Source of the DNA: an uncultured Pelagibacteraceae bacterium
Lineage (GTDB): Bacteria; Pseudomonadota; Alphaproteobacteria; Pelagibacterales; Pelagibacteraceae
Assembly (NCBI GenBank): GCA_902579215.1
Contig: CACHGH010000001.1
Coordinates: 46,363 to 110,362 of the forward strand
Reading direction: 5' to 3'
DNA: 64,000 nucleotides
The notes beneath the pieces were generated by a model, which was not told the origin of the DNA, ran no database searches, and saw only the letters and a program-made list of their open reading frames with translations. The position numbers and the translations under genes are program-made. This document shows, piece by piece, positions 44,517 through 53,074 of the stretch (within the stretch, counting starts at the first letter, position 1; each line of letters opens with the position of its first letter).

Positions 44517-44972
44517 CTAGATATTTAGGGTCATATAACAAGAATCTACATCTTCTTTATATTCTGCAAATGGTTCGCATAAAATAAACCCACATTTTTT
44601 AAATAATTTCCTAGCAGGTTTAAAAAAATCTCCAGCTCCTGTCTCTAAGCTTAGTTTATTTATTTTTAATTTTTTTGCTTCAATAATTAAGTGTTCAATA
44701 ATTTTTTTTCCATAATTTTTTTTTTTAAAATTATCAGCAATTCTAATTGATTTTAGTTCTCCATGATTTTCATCTAAAAATTTAAGCGCCCCACAGCCAA
44801 CGAGTTGATCATTTTCCCACAAACTCCAAAATTTAATATTATCTTTTTTTAGTCCGTTAATATCTAGAACATGACAAGAATTAGCTGGGGAAACTGATCT
44901 TAATTCTTTAAAATGTTTTAGAAGTAATTCATTTACTTTTTTTTCTTCAAAATTTCCCTCAATAGATTTCAT
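44517..44972 (-). CDS. GNAT-family N-acetyltransferase
   Basis: 151 residues. The GNAT acetyl-CoA loop appears as a diverged R-I-A-D-N-F-K-K-K-N-Y-G-K-K (the usual R-x-x-G-x-G/A), preceded by the beta-4 strand G-E-L-K-S-I and followed by L-S-L-E-T-G and F-K-K-C-G-F. It transfers an acetyl group to an amine. The substrate cannot be deduced. It follows the metallo-hydrolase gene by 4 bases on the minus strand. Confidence 0.88.
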   Translation of the reverse strand: MKSIEGNFEEKKVNELLLKHFKELRSVSPANSCHVLDINGLKKDNIKFWSLWENDQLVGCGALKFLDENHGELKSIRIADNFKKKNYGKKIIEHLIIEAKKLKINKLSLETGAGDFFKPARKLFKKCGFILCEPFAEYKEDVDSCYMTLNI

Positions 44973-44976
44973 AACT

Positions 44977-46032
44977 TTAATTATTTAATACTTTATTCAA
45001 ATTTTCAACCTGACCAATTTTAAAAATAATTACATCTTCTTCTTTAAAACCATACTTTGATGCATTTTCTTTAAATCGTTTTGGTGGTTCAAGTATTGGT
45101 TCTAAAGAAAGAACTACCGTTCCCCAGTGCATACCTAAAACTTTTCTACTTTTTAAATCTTGTCCTATACTTAAAGCTTCTTCAGGATTTGTATGATAAA
45201 TAGATTTATCTTTTTTTGGCGACATAGGATAAAAGTTATAGGCACCAATATTAATAAAAGTTAAATCAATAGGTCCATATTTTTCTCCAAGCTTTTTGTA
45301 AATATCTCCATAGCCAGTATCACAAGCAAAAAATATTTTTTTATCTTTATACTGAATTAAAAAATTTCCCCATAAAGTTTTATTTGTATCCCATAAACTT
45401 CTTTTAGACCAATGAACTGCAGGTAAAAAAGTAATTTTTAAGTTATTTAATTCTACACTATCGTACCAATCCATTTCTTTAACATCTTTGAAACCATTCC
45501 TTGTAAAATACTTTCCAAGTTTTAATGGAGCTAAAACTTTAGCTTTTTTATAAGGAAATCTTTGTATAGTTCTTGTGCTTAAGTGATCATAATGATTATG
45601 CGTCAATAAAAATAAATTTACCTCAGGTATTTCATTAAGATCAATTGCTGGATCTACAAATCTTTTAGGACCAAATATTAAAGGTCCCATATTTTTTTCA
45701 AAAACTGGATCAGTAATAATTGTAGTATTTCCAAGTTTAATTATAAATGTAGCATGACCAATCCACGCTATGTAATCTTTATCTTTATTACTTATAAGAT
45801 TTTCTAAAACTTTATTTTTACTAATTACATGATCATTTGGAATATACATGTTTAGTTTTTTTTTCTCTTGATTAAAAATTTTGAAACTCCAATTAAAAGA
45901 ATTATCTCTCTGTGGAGAACCTTCAGGATTTCTAAAAGTACCATTAGTTAAATGATGATAGGGTTTTTCCATAGCAAATAATAAATTGTTATAAGTAATA
46001 GTAAAAATTAAGAAAATTACAAACTTTAACAT
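44977..46032 (-). CDS. MBL-fold hydrolase, NAPE-PLD-like, exported
   Basis: 351 residues with an N-terminal signal peptide or membrane anchor (F-V-I-F-L-I-F-T-I-T). Metal motif T-H-N-H-Y-D-H-L, preceded by W-I-G-H-A-T-F-I and I-I-T-D-P-V-F, and followed by A-V-H-W and a D-T-G-Y-G-D loop. These are the hallmarks of the YtnP/NAPE-phospholipase D-like subgroup, which cleaves phosphodiester lipids or related substrates. The location should be the periplasm or inner membrane. It lies 9 bases after purK on the same strand. Confidence 0.82.
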   Translation of the reverse strand: MLKFVIFLIFTITYNNLLFAMEKPYHHLTNGTFRNPEGSPQRDNSFNWSFKIFNQEKKKLNMYIPNDHVISKNKVLENLISNKDKDYIAWIGHATFIIKLGNTTIITDPVFEKNMGPLIFGPKRFVDPAIDLNEIPEVNLFLLTHNHYDHLSTRTIQRFPYKKAKVLAPLKLGKYFTRNGFKDVKEMDWYDSVELNNLKITFLPAVHWSKRSLWDTNKTLWGNFLIQYKDKKIFFACDTGYGDIYKKLGEKYGPIDLTFINIGAYNFYPMSPKKDKSIYHTNPEEALSIGQDLKSRKVLGMHWGTVVLSLEPILEPPKRFKENASKYGFKEEDVIIFKIGQVENLNKVLNN

Positions 46033-46040
46033 GTCGCAAA

Positions 46041-47099
46041 CTATTTATTTTTTAGTTTCTTTACAATTGTTAAGTGTCCCATTTTTCTTTTATTTTTTAT
46101 CTCATTTTTTAAATAATCATAGAAAAATTCATTTTCTTTAAACTTTTTATTTCTATAATTTGAAATATCACTTCCAATTAAATTAATCATTTCGGCATTA
46201 AAGAGCTTTTTAGTAGGTATTTTTTCCAAACTACATATAGCCCTAATGTGATTTTCAAACTGGCTTACATTATGAGAATTAATTGTTAAATGGCCTGAAT
46301 TATGTACTCTAGGAGCAATTTCATTTACATAAAGATTTTCATTCTTATCTATAAAAAATTCAACACACATAGTTCCTATATAATTCAGCTTTTCAGCAAT
46401 AGTTTTTGACCAAACTTTTGATTTTTCTTTTATATCGTCACTTATATCAGATGGAATTTTTGAGTTTTTTAATATTTGTTCTTCATGATAGTTTTCTATC
46501 GGTTCATATATTTCGTATTTTTCACTGGCAAATCTTGTAACTATAACTGAAAATTCTTTTTTAAGTTTAACAAGTTTTTCAAGAATATATTTTTTCTTTG
46601 GATCAAGTTTAATATTATTTATATCTTCAATGGAATTGATCTCGTGTTGTCCTTTTCCATCATAACCTAATGTGCAAGTTTTAAGCAAACCAGGCAAAAG
46701 TCTTTTATTTAATTTCAACTCTTCTTCATTTTCTATTGAGGCGTATAAAGTTGTTTTAATATTAATTTTATTTAAAAAATCTTTTTCTGTTAATCTATTT
46801 TGGATTATTTTGTTTATATTTGGCTCAGGCAAAACTTTTGTAAATTTGTTTATTTTCTCTAAAGTTAAATAAGGAATATTTTCAAATTCAAAAGTTACAA
46901 TGTCCGCTTTTTTTGCAAATTCTTCTATCTTCTGATCATTGTTGTAATTACTTAAGATAAATTCATCCGCAAATTTTTTTGCAGGTGCGTTTGGATCATC
47001 ACAAATAATAATAGTTTTTATATTTACTTTTCTTGCAGCACTTGCCAACATGCTTCCAAGTTGACCACCACCAATAATTCCAAGAACTTTTTTTGGCAT
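46041..47099 (-). CDS. purK: N5-carboxyaminoimidazole ribonucleotide synthase
   Basis: 352 residues with the ATP-grasp layout of PurK: N-terminal I-I-G-G-G-Q-L-G-S-M-L, a V-T-F-E-F-E-N-I-P turn, K-T-C-T-L-G-Y-D-G-K-G-Q ATP loop and N-E-I-A-P-R-V-H-N-S-G-H near the C-terminus. It converts AIR, ATP and bicarbonate to N5-CAIR in purine biosynthesis. It is 8 bases after purE, the classical pair. Confidence 0.95.
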   Translation of the reverse strand: MPKKVLGIIGGGQLGSMLASAARKVNIKTIIICDDPNAPAKKFADEFILSNYNNDQKIEEFAKKADIVTFEFENIPYLTLEKINKFTKVLPEPNINKIIQNRLTEKDFLNKINIKTTLYASIENEEELKLNKRLLPGLLKTCTLGYDGKGQHEINSIEDINNIKLDPKKKYILEKLVKLKKEFSVIVTRFASEKYEIYEPIENYHEEQILKNSKIPSDISDDIKEKSKVWSKTIAEKLNYIGTMCVEFFIDKNENLYVNEIAPRVHNSGHLTINSHNVSQFENHIRAICSLEKIPTKKLFNAEMINLIGSDISNYRNKKFKENEFFYDYLKNEIKNKRKMGHLTIVKKLKNK

Positions 47100-47107
47100 T
47101 AGATTGT

Positions 47108-47599
47108 TTATCGTGGTTTTCTTTTAACAGCTTTTGTTTGTAGATAACGCCAATTATTTAATTTTTTTTTAACCTTAGTGTCATTTAGTGAAATGATAGA
47201 AGCAGCCAATAGCGCAGCATTTATTGCTCCATCTTTTCCGATTGCTAAGGTTCCAACGGGTATACCTTTAGGCATTTGCACAATTGATAATAGACTATCA
47301 ATACCTTTAAGTTTTTTACTTTCTATCGGTACACCTAAAACTGGCAGCGATGTTAAAGCAGCGATCATACCTGGTAAATGAGCAGATCCTCCAGCTCCAG
47401 CAATTATAACTGCAATATTGTTTTTTTCTGCTTTTCTTGCATAGTCGTACAAACGCATCGGTGTTCTATGAGCTGAAACTATTCTAGTTTCAAATTTTAC
47501 ATTAAGAATTTTAAGAATTTTTTGACAAATCTTCATAGTTCTATTATCTGATTGGCTACCCATTACTATAGAGACTTTATTAAAGATTTTTTTAGACAT
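47108..47599 (-). CDS. purE: N5-carboxyaminoimidazole ribonucleotide mutase
   Basis: 163 residues, typical of bacterial PurE class I. The G-S-Q-S-D phosphate loop, S-A-H-R-T-P catalytic histidine and G-A-G-G-S-A-H-L-P-G-M motif are all present. It moves the carboxyl group of N5-CAIR to make CAIR. It precedes purK and is divergent from the dipeptidase operon. Confidence 0.97.
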   Translation of the reverse strand: MSKKIFNKVSIVMGSQSDNRTMKICQKILKILNVKFETRIVSAHRTPMRLYDYARKAEKNNIAVIIAGAGGSAHLPGMIAALTSLPVLGVPIESKKLKGIDSLLSIVQMPKGIPVGTLAIGKDGAINAALLAASIISLNDTKVKKKLNNWRYLQTKAVKRKPR

Positions 47600-47673
47600 T
47601 AGGTATTATTTTTAATTAGCTGTACAATTATTTCAAGATAAAGCGCTGATTTCAATAAAAATAGACTTTTTTC

Positions 47674-47702
47674 TTGAAAAATTAAATTTAATAGCCTTTA
47701 AT
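47674..47702 (+). promoter_or_regulatory. Putative sigma-70 promoter of the dipeptidase operon
   Basis: TTGAAA (47674-47679), a 17-base spacer and TTTAAT (47697-47702), with five of six matches in each box, lie 30 bases before the ATG at 47732. The 132-base divergent gap with purE is one of the larger ones, and this is the best-spaced pair in it. Confidence 0.45.
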
Positions 47703-47731
47703 TTTCAACTCTAAATTTAAATAATAGAAAG

Positions 47732-48700
47732 ATGAAATATAAAATAGATAACCTTCAGTACTGTAATTGGAACAGAGATGTTTTTAAAATAAATAAAGAA
47801 GCGAAATTAGATGCAGTACATGTAACTATTGCGTATCATGAAGACTATGATGAGTTACAAAAAGTTATAAAAAAATGGGAAAAACATTTTAAAGAAAACC
47901 AAGATCTAATTTTTTTAGGAAAAGATTATAAAGATATTGAAAAAGCACAATTAGAAAATAAAACTGCAATATTTTTTGGATTTCAAAACTGTTCCCCGAT
48001 TGAAGATGATATAAATTTAATTGAAAAAGTTCACGAACAAGGTTGTAGATTTATGCAGTTAACTTATAATAACCAATCTCTATTAGCCACTGGATGTTAT
48101 GAAAAAAATGATAGTGGAGTTACAAATTTTGGCAGAGAAGCAATCAAAGAAATGAATAAAGTTGGAATTGTTATTGACATGTCACACTCTGGAGAAAAAA
48201 GTACATTCGATGCGATTGATATAAGCCAAAAACCTATAGCTATTACACATGCAAACCCATCTTTCTGGCATAGTGCAAAAAGAAATAAGTCAAGCGAACT
48301 TCTCAGAGCGTTATCTGAAAATGGAGGAATGCTAGGTTTATCTTTATATCCACATCATCTAAAAGATGGAACAAACTGTTCAATCCAAAGCTTTTGTGAA
48401 ATGGTATATAAAACTGCTGAATTGATGGGAGTAAAAAATATAGGAATCGGATCGGACTTATGCCTTAATCAACCTAATAGTGTTGTTGAATGGATGAGAA
48501 ATGGAACTTGGGCAAAAACAAAAAACTTTGGAGAAGGAAGTAAAACTAAATCTGGATTTCCAAAACAACCAGAGTGGTTTCTAGACGCCAGAGGATTTAA
48601 AAATTTAGAAGAAAATCTTAAAAAAGTTGGTTTTAATGAAAACGAAATTGATGGTATTTTAGGAAATAACTGGTTTAATTTTTATAAAGGAATTAACTAA
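47732..48700 (+). CDS. M19 membrane-dipeptidase-like hydrolase, atypical metal site
   Basis: 322 residues, TIM-barrel, with the M19 features D-M-S-H-S-G-E-K-S and I-T-H-A-N-P-S and a late G-S-D. The usual N-terminal zinc motif (D-G-H-N-D) is missing: the protein begins L-Q-Y-C-N-W-N-R-D and continues D-A-V-H-V-T-I-A-Y-H. No signal peptide is seen, so it is cytosolic. It may cleave a cyclic or modified dipeptide or be a changed-function relative. It is coupled by one base to the next gene and heads a four-gene unit. Confidence 0.75.
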   Translation: MKYKIDNLQYCNWNRDVFKINKEAKLDAVHVTIAYHEDYDELQKVIKKWEKHFKENQDLIFLGKDYKDIEKAQLENKTAIFFGFQNCSPIEDDINLIEKVHEQGCRFMQLTYNNQSLLATGCYEKNDSGVTNFGREAIKEMNKVGIVIDMSHSGEKSTFDAIDISQKPIAITHANPSFWHSAKRNKSSELLRALSENGGMLGLSLYPHHLKDGTNCSIQSFCEMVYKTAELMGVKNIGIGSDLCLNQPNSVVEWMRNGTWAKTKNFGEGSKTKSGFPKQPEWFLDARGFKNLEENLKKVGFNENEIDGILGNNWFNFYKGIN

Positions 48701-50361
48701 TGGAAGTAAAGTTAAGAGATCCAAAAGTTATAATGAAGCTTTCTAAACTTGGTTCGTTTCATCAATCAAAATTATCTTTTTTAAGATCATTCCTTAAAGA
48801 ATTTAAAGATTGGGATTATACTAGAGAATTATTTAATTTAGATGACAATGGTTTTGGTATAGCTGTTTATTCATTTAAAAAAAATAATAGAACATATTCT
48901 CTAGTTTGTTTTGCTAATGAAATTAAAGATGCAGAAAGATCAGATAGAGTTATAGCAACAAAATGGGACGCAGCATTTACTCTTTATGACGGCGTTCCAA
49001 CAAAAAAAGATTTAGAAAGATTATCTGAAAATGTTCCAAAACAAGAGGTCGGAAGACTATCTTATAAAGAATTAACTTTATCAAGGGCAAATAAATCAGT
49101 TAGAATTTTTAATCACGTAGTTGAAAATTTGTCTAAAGGAATGCAACCAGACAAAGAAATCTTATCTAAAGTAGGATATCTATATAGAACGACAGCTGTT
49201 TATGGTTCTGGGAAATTTGGTTTGGCAGATAGATTTAGGATTAAAAATAGAAAAGAGATTTACGGACCATTTAGATTAGAAATGATGTTAGTTTATCTTG
49301 TTAGAGAGTTTACTTTTGACCAAGTAAATCATATTGCTAAAAGCAGAAACCCACGTGTTGCAGTAAAATTAAATAAAGATATTTGTAGAAATCTTGGTAT
49401 TGGAAATTCTACAGGATTAGGTATGGCACCCTTTATTGTAAATCATCCTACTCTTTTAAATAATTGGATATTGTCAAGAGAAACAGCTTTAAAAAAGATA
49501 AGAGAAATAAAAGTAATAAAAAAGAGTGAATTTGAACTTTTTAAAACTTGTATTAAAAAGTCTATAAAAAATGTAACTTCTTGGAACACTGAAAGTGAGT
49601 TTCAAAAAAATAAAATTAGACAACTTTTATCAGATCTTAATAAATTCACTTACTATTTAGAAAACGAATTTAAATTTGAAAAAAATTTTTCTTTTAACGA
49701 TATGTATATTTGGGTAGAAAAAAATTTGGAGGATGAATGTATAGAGTATATCGTATCATTGATGATGGAACCTTATGACAATATAGTTGATCCTTTAACT
49801 AGCACAATGAGCTCAGATGAGGAAAAATATTTTTCAATACCTACTGAAAGAAGTGTATTGGACTTAAGAAATATTTTAGAAGAAAATTATTCTAATATAA
49901 TTAAAATTGATTTTTCACAAAAAAAAAATAATCAAAATTTTTGGTTTATTTCAAAAAACAAAGAAGAACCAAGGTTAGCCGATCGATTTAGTGAGAATGG
50001 ATCTGAACTAGAACAACCTCTTGCAATAGCTAGGGATATAAAAAAACTTTACCAAAGGATTTCAAATCAAAAAAATAGTTTAAAAATAGAGAAATTTTTA
50101 ATTGATAATAATGATTTGAGACATGTTGTAAGAAGAGCTTTTATTACTGAAAAATTTCCCTACGCAGAAATTCAAGATAATACAATTGGTTATAATTTGA
50201 TGCCAATTGATATGTTAAGATTAAAATTATCCTTTTTTGGAGCAATAAAATTTGATCCAAGATCAACCAAATGGCTAAGGATCTGTATGTTCCAAGGGGC
50301 TCCTTTGGCAAATGATTTAAAATCATTTGATGATCACTGGGTTTATAATTCACTTAACTAA
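48700..50361 (+). CDS. Conserved protein of unknown function
   Basis: 553 residues, soluble, rather basic. No Rossmann, P-loop or metal motif is obvious. Recurring features are Y-R-T-T-A-V-Y-G-S-G-K-F-G-L-A-D-R near 161, N-H-I-A-K-S-R-N-P-R-V near 210, G-N-S-T-G-L-G-M-A-P-F near 229 and an F-P-Y-A-E-I-Q-D-N-T-I-G-Y-N near 485. Start and stop both overlap neighbours by one base, so it should be made in step with the dipeptidase-like and DUF3726-like proteins. I do not know its function. Confidence 0.8.
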   Translation: MEVKLRDPKVIMKLSKLGSFHQSKLSFLRSFLKEFKDWDYTRELFNLDDNGFGIAVYSFKKNNRTYSLVCFANEIKDAERSDRVIATKWDAAFTLYDGVPTKKDLERLSENVPKQEVGRLSYKELTLSRANKSVRIFNHVVENLSKGMQPDKEILSKVGYLYRTTAVYGSGKFGLADRFRIKNRKEIYGPFRLEMMLVYLVREFTFDQVNHIAKSRNPRVAVKLNKDICRNLGIGNSTGLGMAPFIVNHPTLLNNWILSRETALKKIREIKVIKKSEFELFKTCIKKSIKNVTSWNTESEFQKNKIRQLLSDLNKFTYYLENEFKFEKNFSFNDMYIWVEKNLEDECIEYIVSLMMEPYDNIVDPLTSTMSSDEEKYFSIPTERSVLDLRNILEENYSNIIKIDFSQKKNNQNFWFISKNKEEPRLADRFSENGSELEQPLAIARDIKKLYQRISNQKNSLKIEKFLIDNNDLRHVVRRAFITEKFPYAEIQDNTIGYNLMPIDMLRLKLSFFGAIKFDPRSTKWLRICMFQGAPLANDLKSFDDHWVYNSLN

Positions 50362-50969
50362 TGAGAAGCTTTAGCGAAATAGACACAATAGCCAAAAGAG
50401 CTAGCAAAGCAGTTGGATTTTCTTGGGGGATTGCAGAAGAGATAGGAAAGAATATTCGTATATTGGAAATGTTTGGATTGCCGGGGTTAAACAATTTAAA
50501 TGAATATTATAAAACTTTAAGAGTAAAAAAATTTCAAAATATTAGTTTAATTGCTAAAAATAATTCATCAAAAATTTCATACTGCCCTATAATTTCTGGT
50601 GTAAATTTTTTGGATCAAATAAATACAATAGAAGAATTAAATGAAATTTATTTTGAGAACTTGGCTTTTCCGATACTCTTTATCCCATTTTTAAGTCGTG
50701 CATCTGAAATTATTGGTAAAAGAATATTTCTAACATTAGATGATAAAGAATTTTTATTGAATTTTAATCAATCAATTTACTCTAATTATTTAAGTGGAAG
50801 TATTTTAGATAAGTCTGATTTAGTAAAAGTAAAATTTATTGATAATAAAAATAATTTTGATGAAAAAACGTGGACTGAATTATACAGATTATCCGAGGAT
50901 ACTTTTGTTGAGGAAACTGAGCAACTTAAAGAAAAAGGAGCAGGGGCAGGATTAACAGATAATGATTAA
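50361..50969 (+). CDS. DUF3726-like protein
   Basis: 202 residues. The N-terminus S-E-I-D-T-I-A-K-R-A-S-K-A-V-G-F-S-W-G-I-A-E-E matches what I recall of the DUF3726 family (a short helix with W-G-x-A-E-E). The acidic C-terminus ends G-A-G-A-G-L-T-D-N-D. No catalytic motif visible. It overlaps the upstream gene by one base and the zinc-ribbon peptide by 8. Function unknown; likely a partner of the 553-residue protein. Confidence 0.75.
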   Translation: MRSFSEIDTIAKRASKAVGFSWGIAEEIGKNIRILEMFGLPGLNNLNEYYKTLRVKKFQNISLIAKNNSSKISYCPIISGVNFLDQINTIEELNEIYFENLAFPILFIPFLSRASEIIGKRIFLTLDDKEFLLNFNQSIYSNYLSGSILDKSDLVKVKFIDNKNNFDEKTWTELYRLSEDTFVEETEQLKEKGAGAGLTDND

Positions 50970-51132
50970 AGAATTAAAAAAAAAATATTTTAAAAATAAT
51001 GACCAAGGAGACCTAGACAATATTTGCGAGGAATGTAAAAAAAAAAATGAAACTGTTAAACAAAACTTAATTTTAACAGGTTTTAAAATTTGCGAATCCT
51101 GCAGAACTTCAAAAATAGTTTTTCCAATTTAG
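50962..51132 (+). CDS. Small zinc-ribbon protein
   Basis: 56 residues found by reading the frame from the ATG at 50962 to the TAG at 51130-51132. Two knuckles, C-E-E-C (22-25) and C-E-S-C (44-47), are 18 residues apart, the spacing of a zinc ribbon. The ATG lies inside the end of the DUF3726-like gene (8-base overlap), so translation coupling is likely. It completes the operon and converges on the Yip1-like gene with overlapping stops. A metallochaperone or binding partner role is possible. Confidence 0.7.
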   Translation: MIKELKKKYFKNNDQGDLDNICEECKKKNETVKQNLILTGFKICESCRTSKIVFPI

Positions 51133-51674
51133 CTTATAGTGCTTATAGGCAAAGCATCAATTCTGCTCATTACAAAACTTATAGATAAAAATGCTAAAAT
51201 AAGGAATGATAAAAAAACTATTCCAAATGACTTAAAATTTGATTTTAAACTTAAAATTTGTTTAGTTGAAATAATTAATCCTGCAAATATCCAAAATTGT
51301 GTTAAAAAAATAATTGGAATCATTAAATCTGGTGTAACTGCAAAAAATCTTAACAAACCTGGTGAGTGAGCATACCCAACTCCAATTAACATTTTTTTAA
51401 ATGGAACCTTGGTTTCTTTGTCTGGAAATAACTTAACTCCAATAACATAAATGAAAATTGCCCAAACAAACCAGGTTAAAATTGCAGTTATTCCTGAAAT
51501 TCCAATTGAGGTTTTTACTATAGTGTTAGCAGCTACAGCCCCAGCAACACCATCCAGTATCATGATTAGACCAGCAAAATAAATTCCAGCTTCACCAAAA
51601 TATCTATTATCTCTGTATAATGATCTGTCTAGTTTTAAAGACTTTGAAAAGATGGTTAAAAATTCAGCTAGCAT
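51129..51674 (-). CDS. Yip1-like multi-span membrane protein
   Basis: 181 residues with about five membrane helices (near 30, 58, 77, 118 and 150) and a G-V-G-Y-A-H-S-P-G-L-L-R segment in the middle that resembles the Y-A-x-x-P motif of bacterial Yip1/DUF1282 proteins. No charged catalytic pattern. Function unknown; these proteins are thought to help membrane or transporter assembly. It lies 41 bases after the DmdA-like gene, behind a hairpin, so it may be read at low level from the proX promoter. Confidence 0.65.
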   Translation of the reverse strand: MLAEFLTIFSKSLKLDRSLYRDNRYFGEAGIYFAGLIMILDGVAGAVAANTIVKTSIGISGITAILTWFVWAIFIYVIGVKLFPDKETKVPFKKMLIGVGYAHSPGLLRFFAVTPDLMIPIIFLTQFWIFAGLIISTKQILSLKSNFKSFGIVFLSFLILAFLSISFVMSRIDALPISTIS

Positions 51675-51684
51675 TTTTTTAATA

Positions 51685-51707
51685 TTAGGGGGAAACCTTC
51701 CCCCTAA
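51685..51707. terminator. Perfect 10-bp hairpin after the DmdA-like gene
   Basis: TTAGGGGGAA (51685-51694) and TTCCCCCTAA (51698-51707) form a G-rich stem with a 3-base loop. On the minus strand it comes 8 bases after the DmdA-like stop. No U tract follows, so it may stabilise the mRNA end or terminate only partly ahead of the Yip1-like gene. The G run may also double as the ribosome-binding region of that gene. Confidence 0.5.
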
Positions 51708-51715
51708 ATAATAAT

Positions 51716-53074
51716 TTATCCTTTAGATACTTCTCTAGTATTAGCGTTAAAAGACTCTTTAAACGGAATATCTACAACAACTGCATCTACAGGTTTTCCA
51801 GGAGTATCAGAATATTTACTAGGTAGATGAACTTTATATTTAGTTCCTATTTTACCTTTAGGAAAACCATTAGCATTTAATGTTCCATCAAATGGAACAT
51901 AACCCATTGCTATATTTTGTTTTTTTTCTGGGTGATACCAAGGTGAAGTTATAAATCCTACAGGATCTCCACCGTCAGAATTAGAAATTAACCAAAAATC
52001 TGGCGCATACTCTTCAATTGGTTTTCCACCTATTTCTAATCCAACTAATTGTAATTTGTATGGTTTTTTACCAGCTTTAATGTCTGCACGCATTTTTTCT
52101 AAAACAGCTTTACCAACATAGTCAGATTTTTTATTCCATTCACCTTTACCTGACAAAGAAACTTGATAACCAAGATTACATTGAAAAGGATTATGTTCTG
52201 TATCCATATCTTGACCCCAAGACAAAATTCCAGCTTGAATTCTTCTATGGTGAGCTGGAGCAATTACCATTAGTTTATGCTTTTTTCCTGCTTCAAGTAC
52301 AGCATTCCACATATCATCAGCATATAAAGTTGCATTTCTTAAATATATTTCATACCCAGCTTCACCAGAAAAACCAGATTGAGATATAACACAACTTCTT
52401 CCAGCAACCTTTACTTCTGCTAAACCATAAAAAGGCATATTGTCTAAATCAACTTGATCTCCAAGTAAATCTTTCATTAAAGCTTTAGATTTAGGTCCCT
52501 GGATTTGTACTGGACAAGCATCAATTTCTTCAATCTTGCAATCAAATCTTCCATCAGCATTAACTCCTTGAAGATACATACCAATGTCAGAGTCAGAAAG
52601 TGAAAACCAAAATTCATCTTTTGCGATTCTAAGAAGGATTGGATCGTTTAAAACTCCACCATATTGATTACATAAAATTACATATCTTGCTCTCATTGGT
52701 GAAATTTTTGTTGCGTCTCTTGTTATTACGTAATCTGTAAATTTTTCAGCATCTGGACCTTTAACTCTTATTTGTCTTTCGACTGCAACGTTCCACATTG
52801 TTACATGATTTACAATTGCATCGTATTCTACCATTGCTCCACCATCTTCAGGTTTTACATAACCTCTTGGATGGTAAATACGGTTATAAACTGTTGCTCT
52901 CCAACAACCAGCTTGCATAGACAAATGCCAATACGGTGATTTTCTTACCCTTGTTGAAATTAACATTTCAACTTTAGTAGGTCCACTTTGTCTTAGGTTA
53001 TACGGAACCTGTCGATCAGTTTGATCTACAGAGGTTACGTGTTTTAATTTAGTATAATCAAATTCATTAGACAT
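51716..53074 (-). CDS. DmdA-like THF-dependent demethylase (GcvT family)
   Basis: 452 residues of the GcvT/DmdA superfamily. After an extended N-terminus, V-E-Y-D-A-I-V-N-H-V-T-M-W-N-V-A-V-E-R-Q matches the first conserved block of DMSP demethylase, followed by Y-G-G-V-L-N-D-P-I-L-L-R, Q-I-Q-G-P-K-S and S-G-F-S-G-E-A-G-Y-E-I-Y. DmdA itself is near 370 residues, so this is a longer relative with extra loops. It overlaps the MetF-like gene by 8 bases and shares a strand with proXW. The methyl donor could be DMSP, glycine betaine or another osmolyte. A role other than DmdA is quite possible. Confidence 0.78.
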   Translation of the reverse strand: MSNEFDYTKLKHVTSVDQTDRQVPYNLRQSGPTKVEMLISTRVRKSPYWHLSMQAGCWRATVYNRIYHPRGYVKPEDGGAMVEYDAIVNHVTMWNVAVERQIRVKGPDAEKFTDYVITRDATKISPMRARYVILCNQYGGVLNDPILLRIAKDEFWFSLSDSDIGMYLQGVNADGRFDCKIEEIDACPVQIQGPKSKALMKDLLGDQVDLDNMPFYGLAEVKVAGRSCVISQSGFSGEAGYEIYLRNATLYADDMWNAVLEAGKKHKLMVIAPAHHRRIQAGILSWGQDMDTEHNPFQCNLGYQVSLSGKGEWNKKSDYVGKAVLEKMRADIKAGKKPYKLQLVGLEIGGKPIEEYAPDFWLISNSDGGDPVGFITSPWYHPEKKQNIAMGYVPFDGTLNANGFPKGKIGTKYKVHLPSKYSDTPGKPVDAVVVDIPFKESFNANTREVSKG

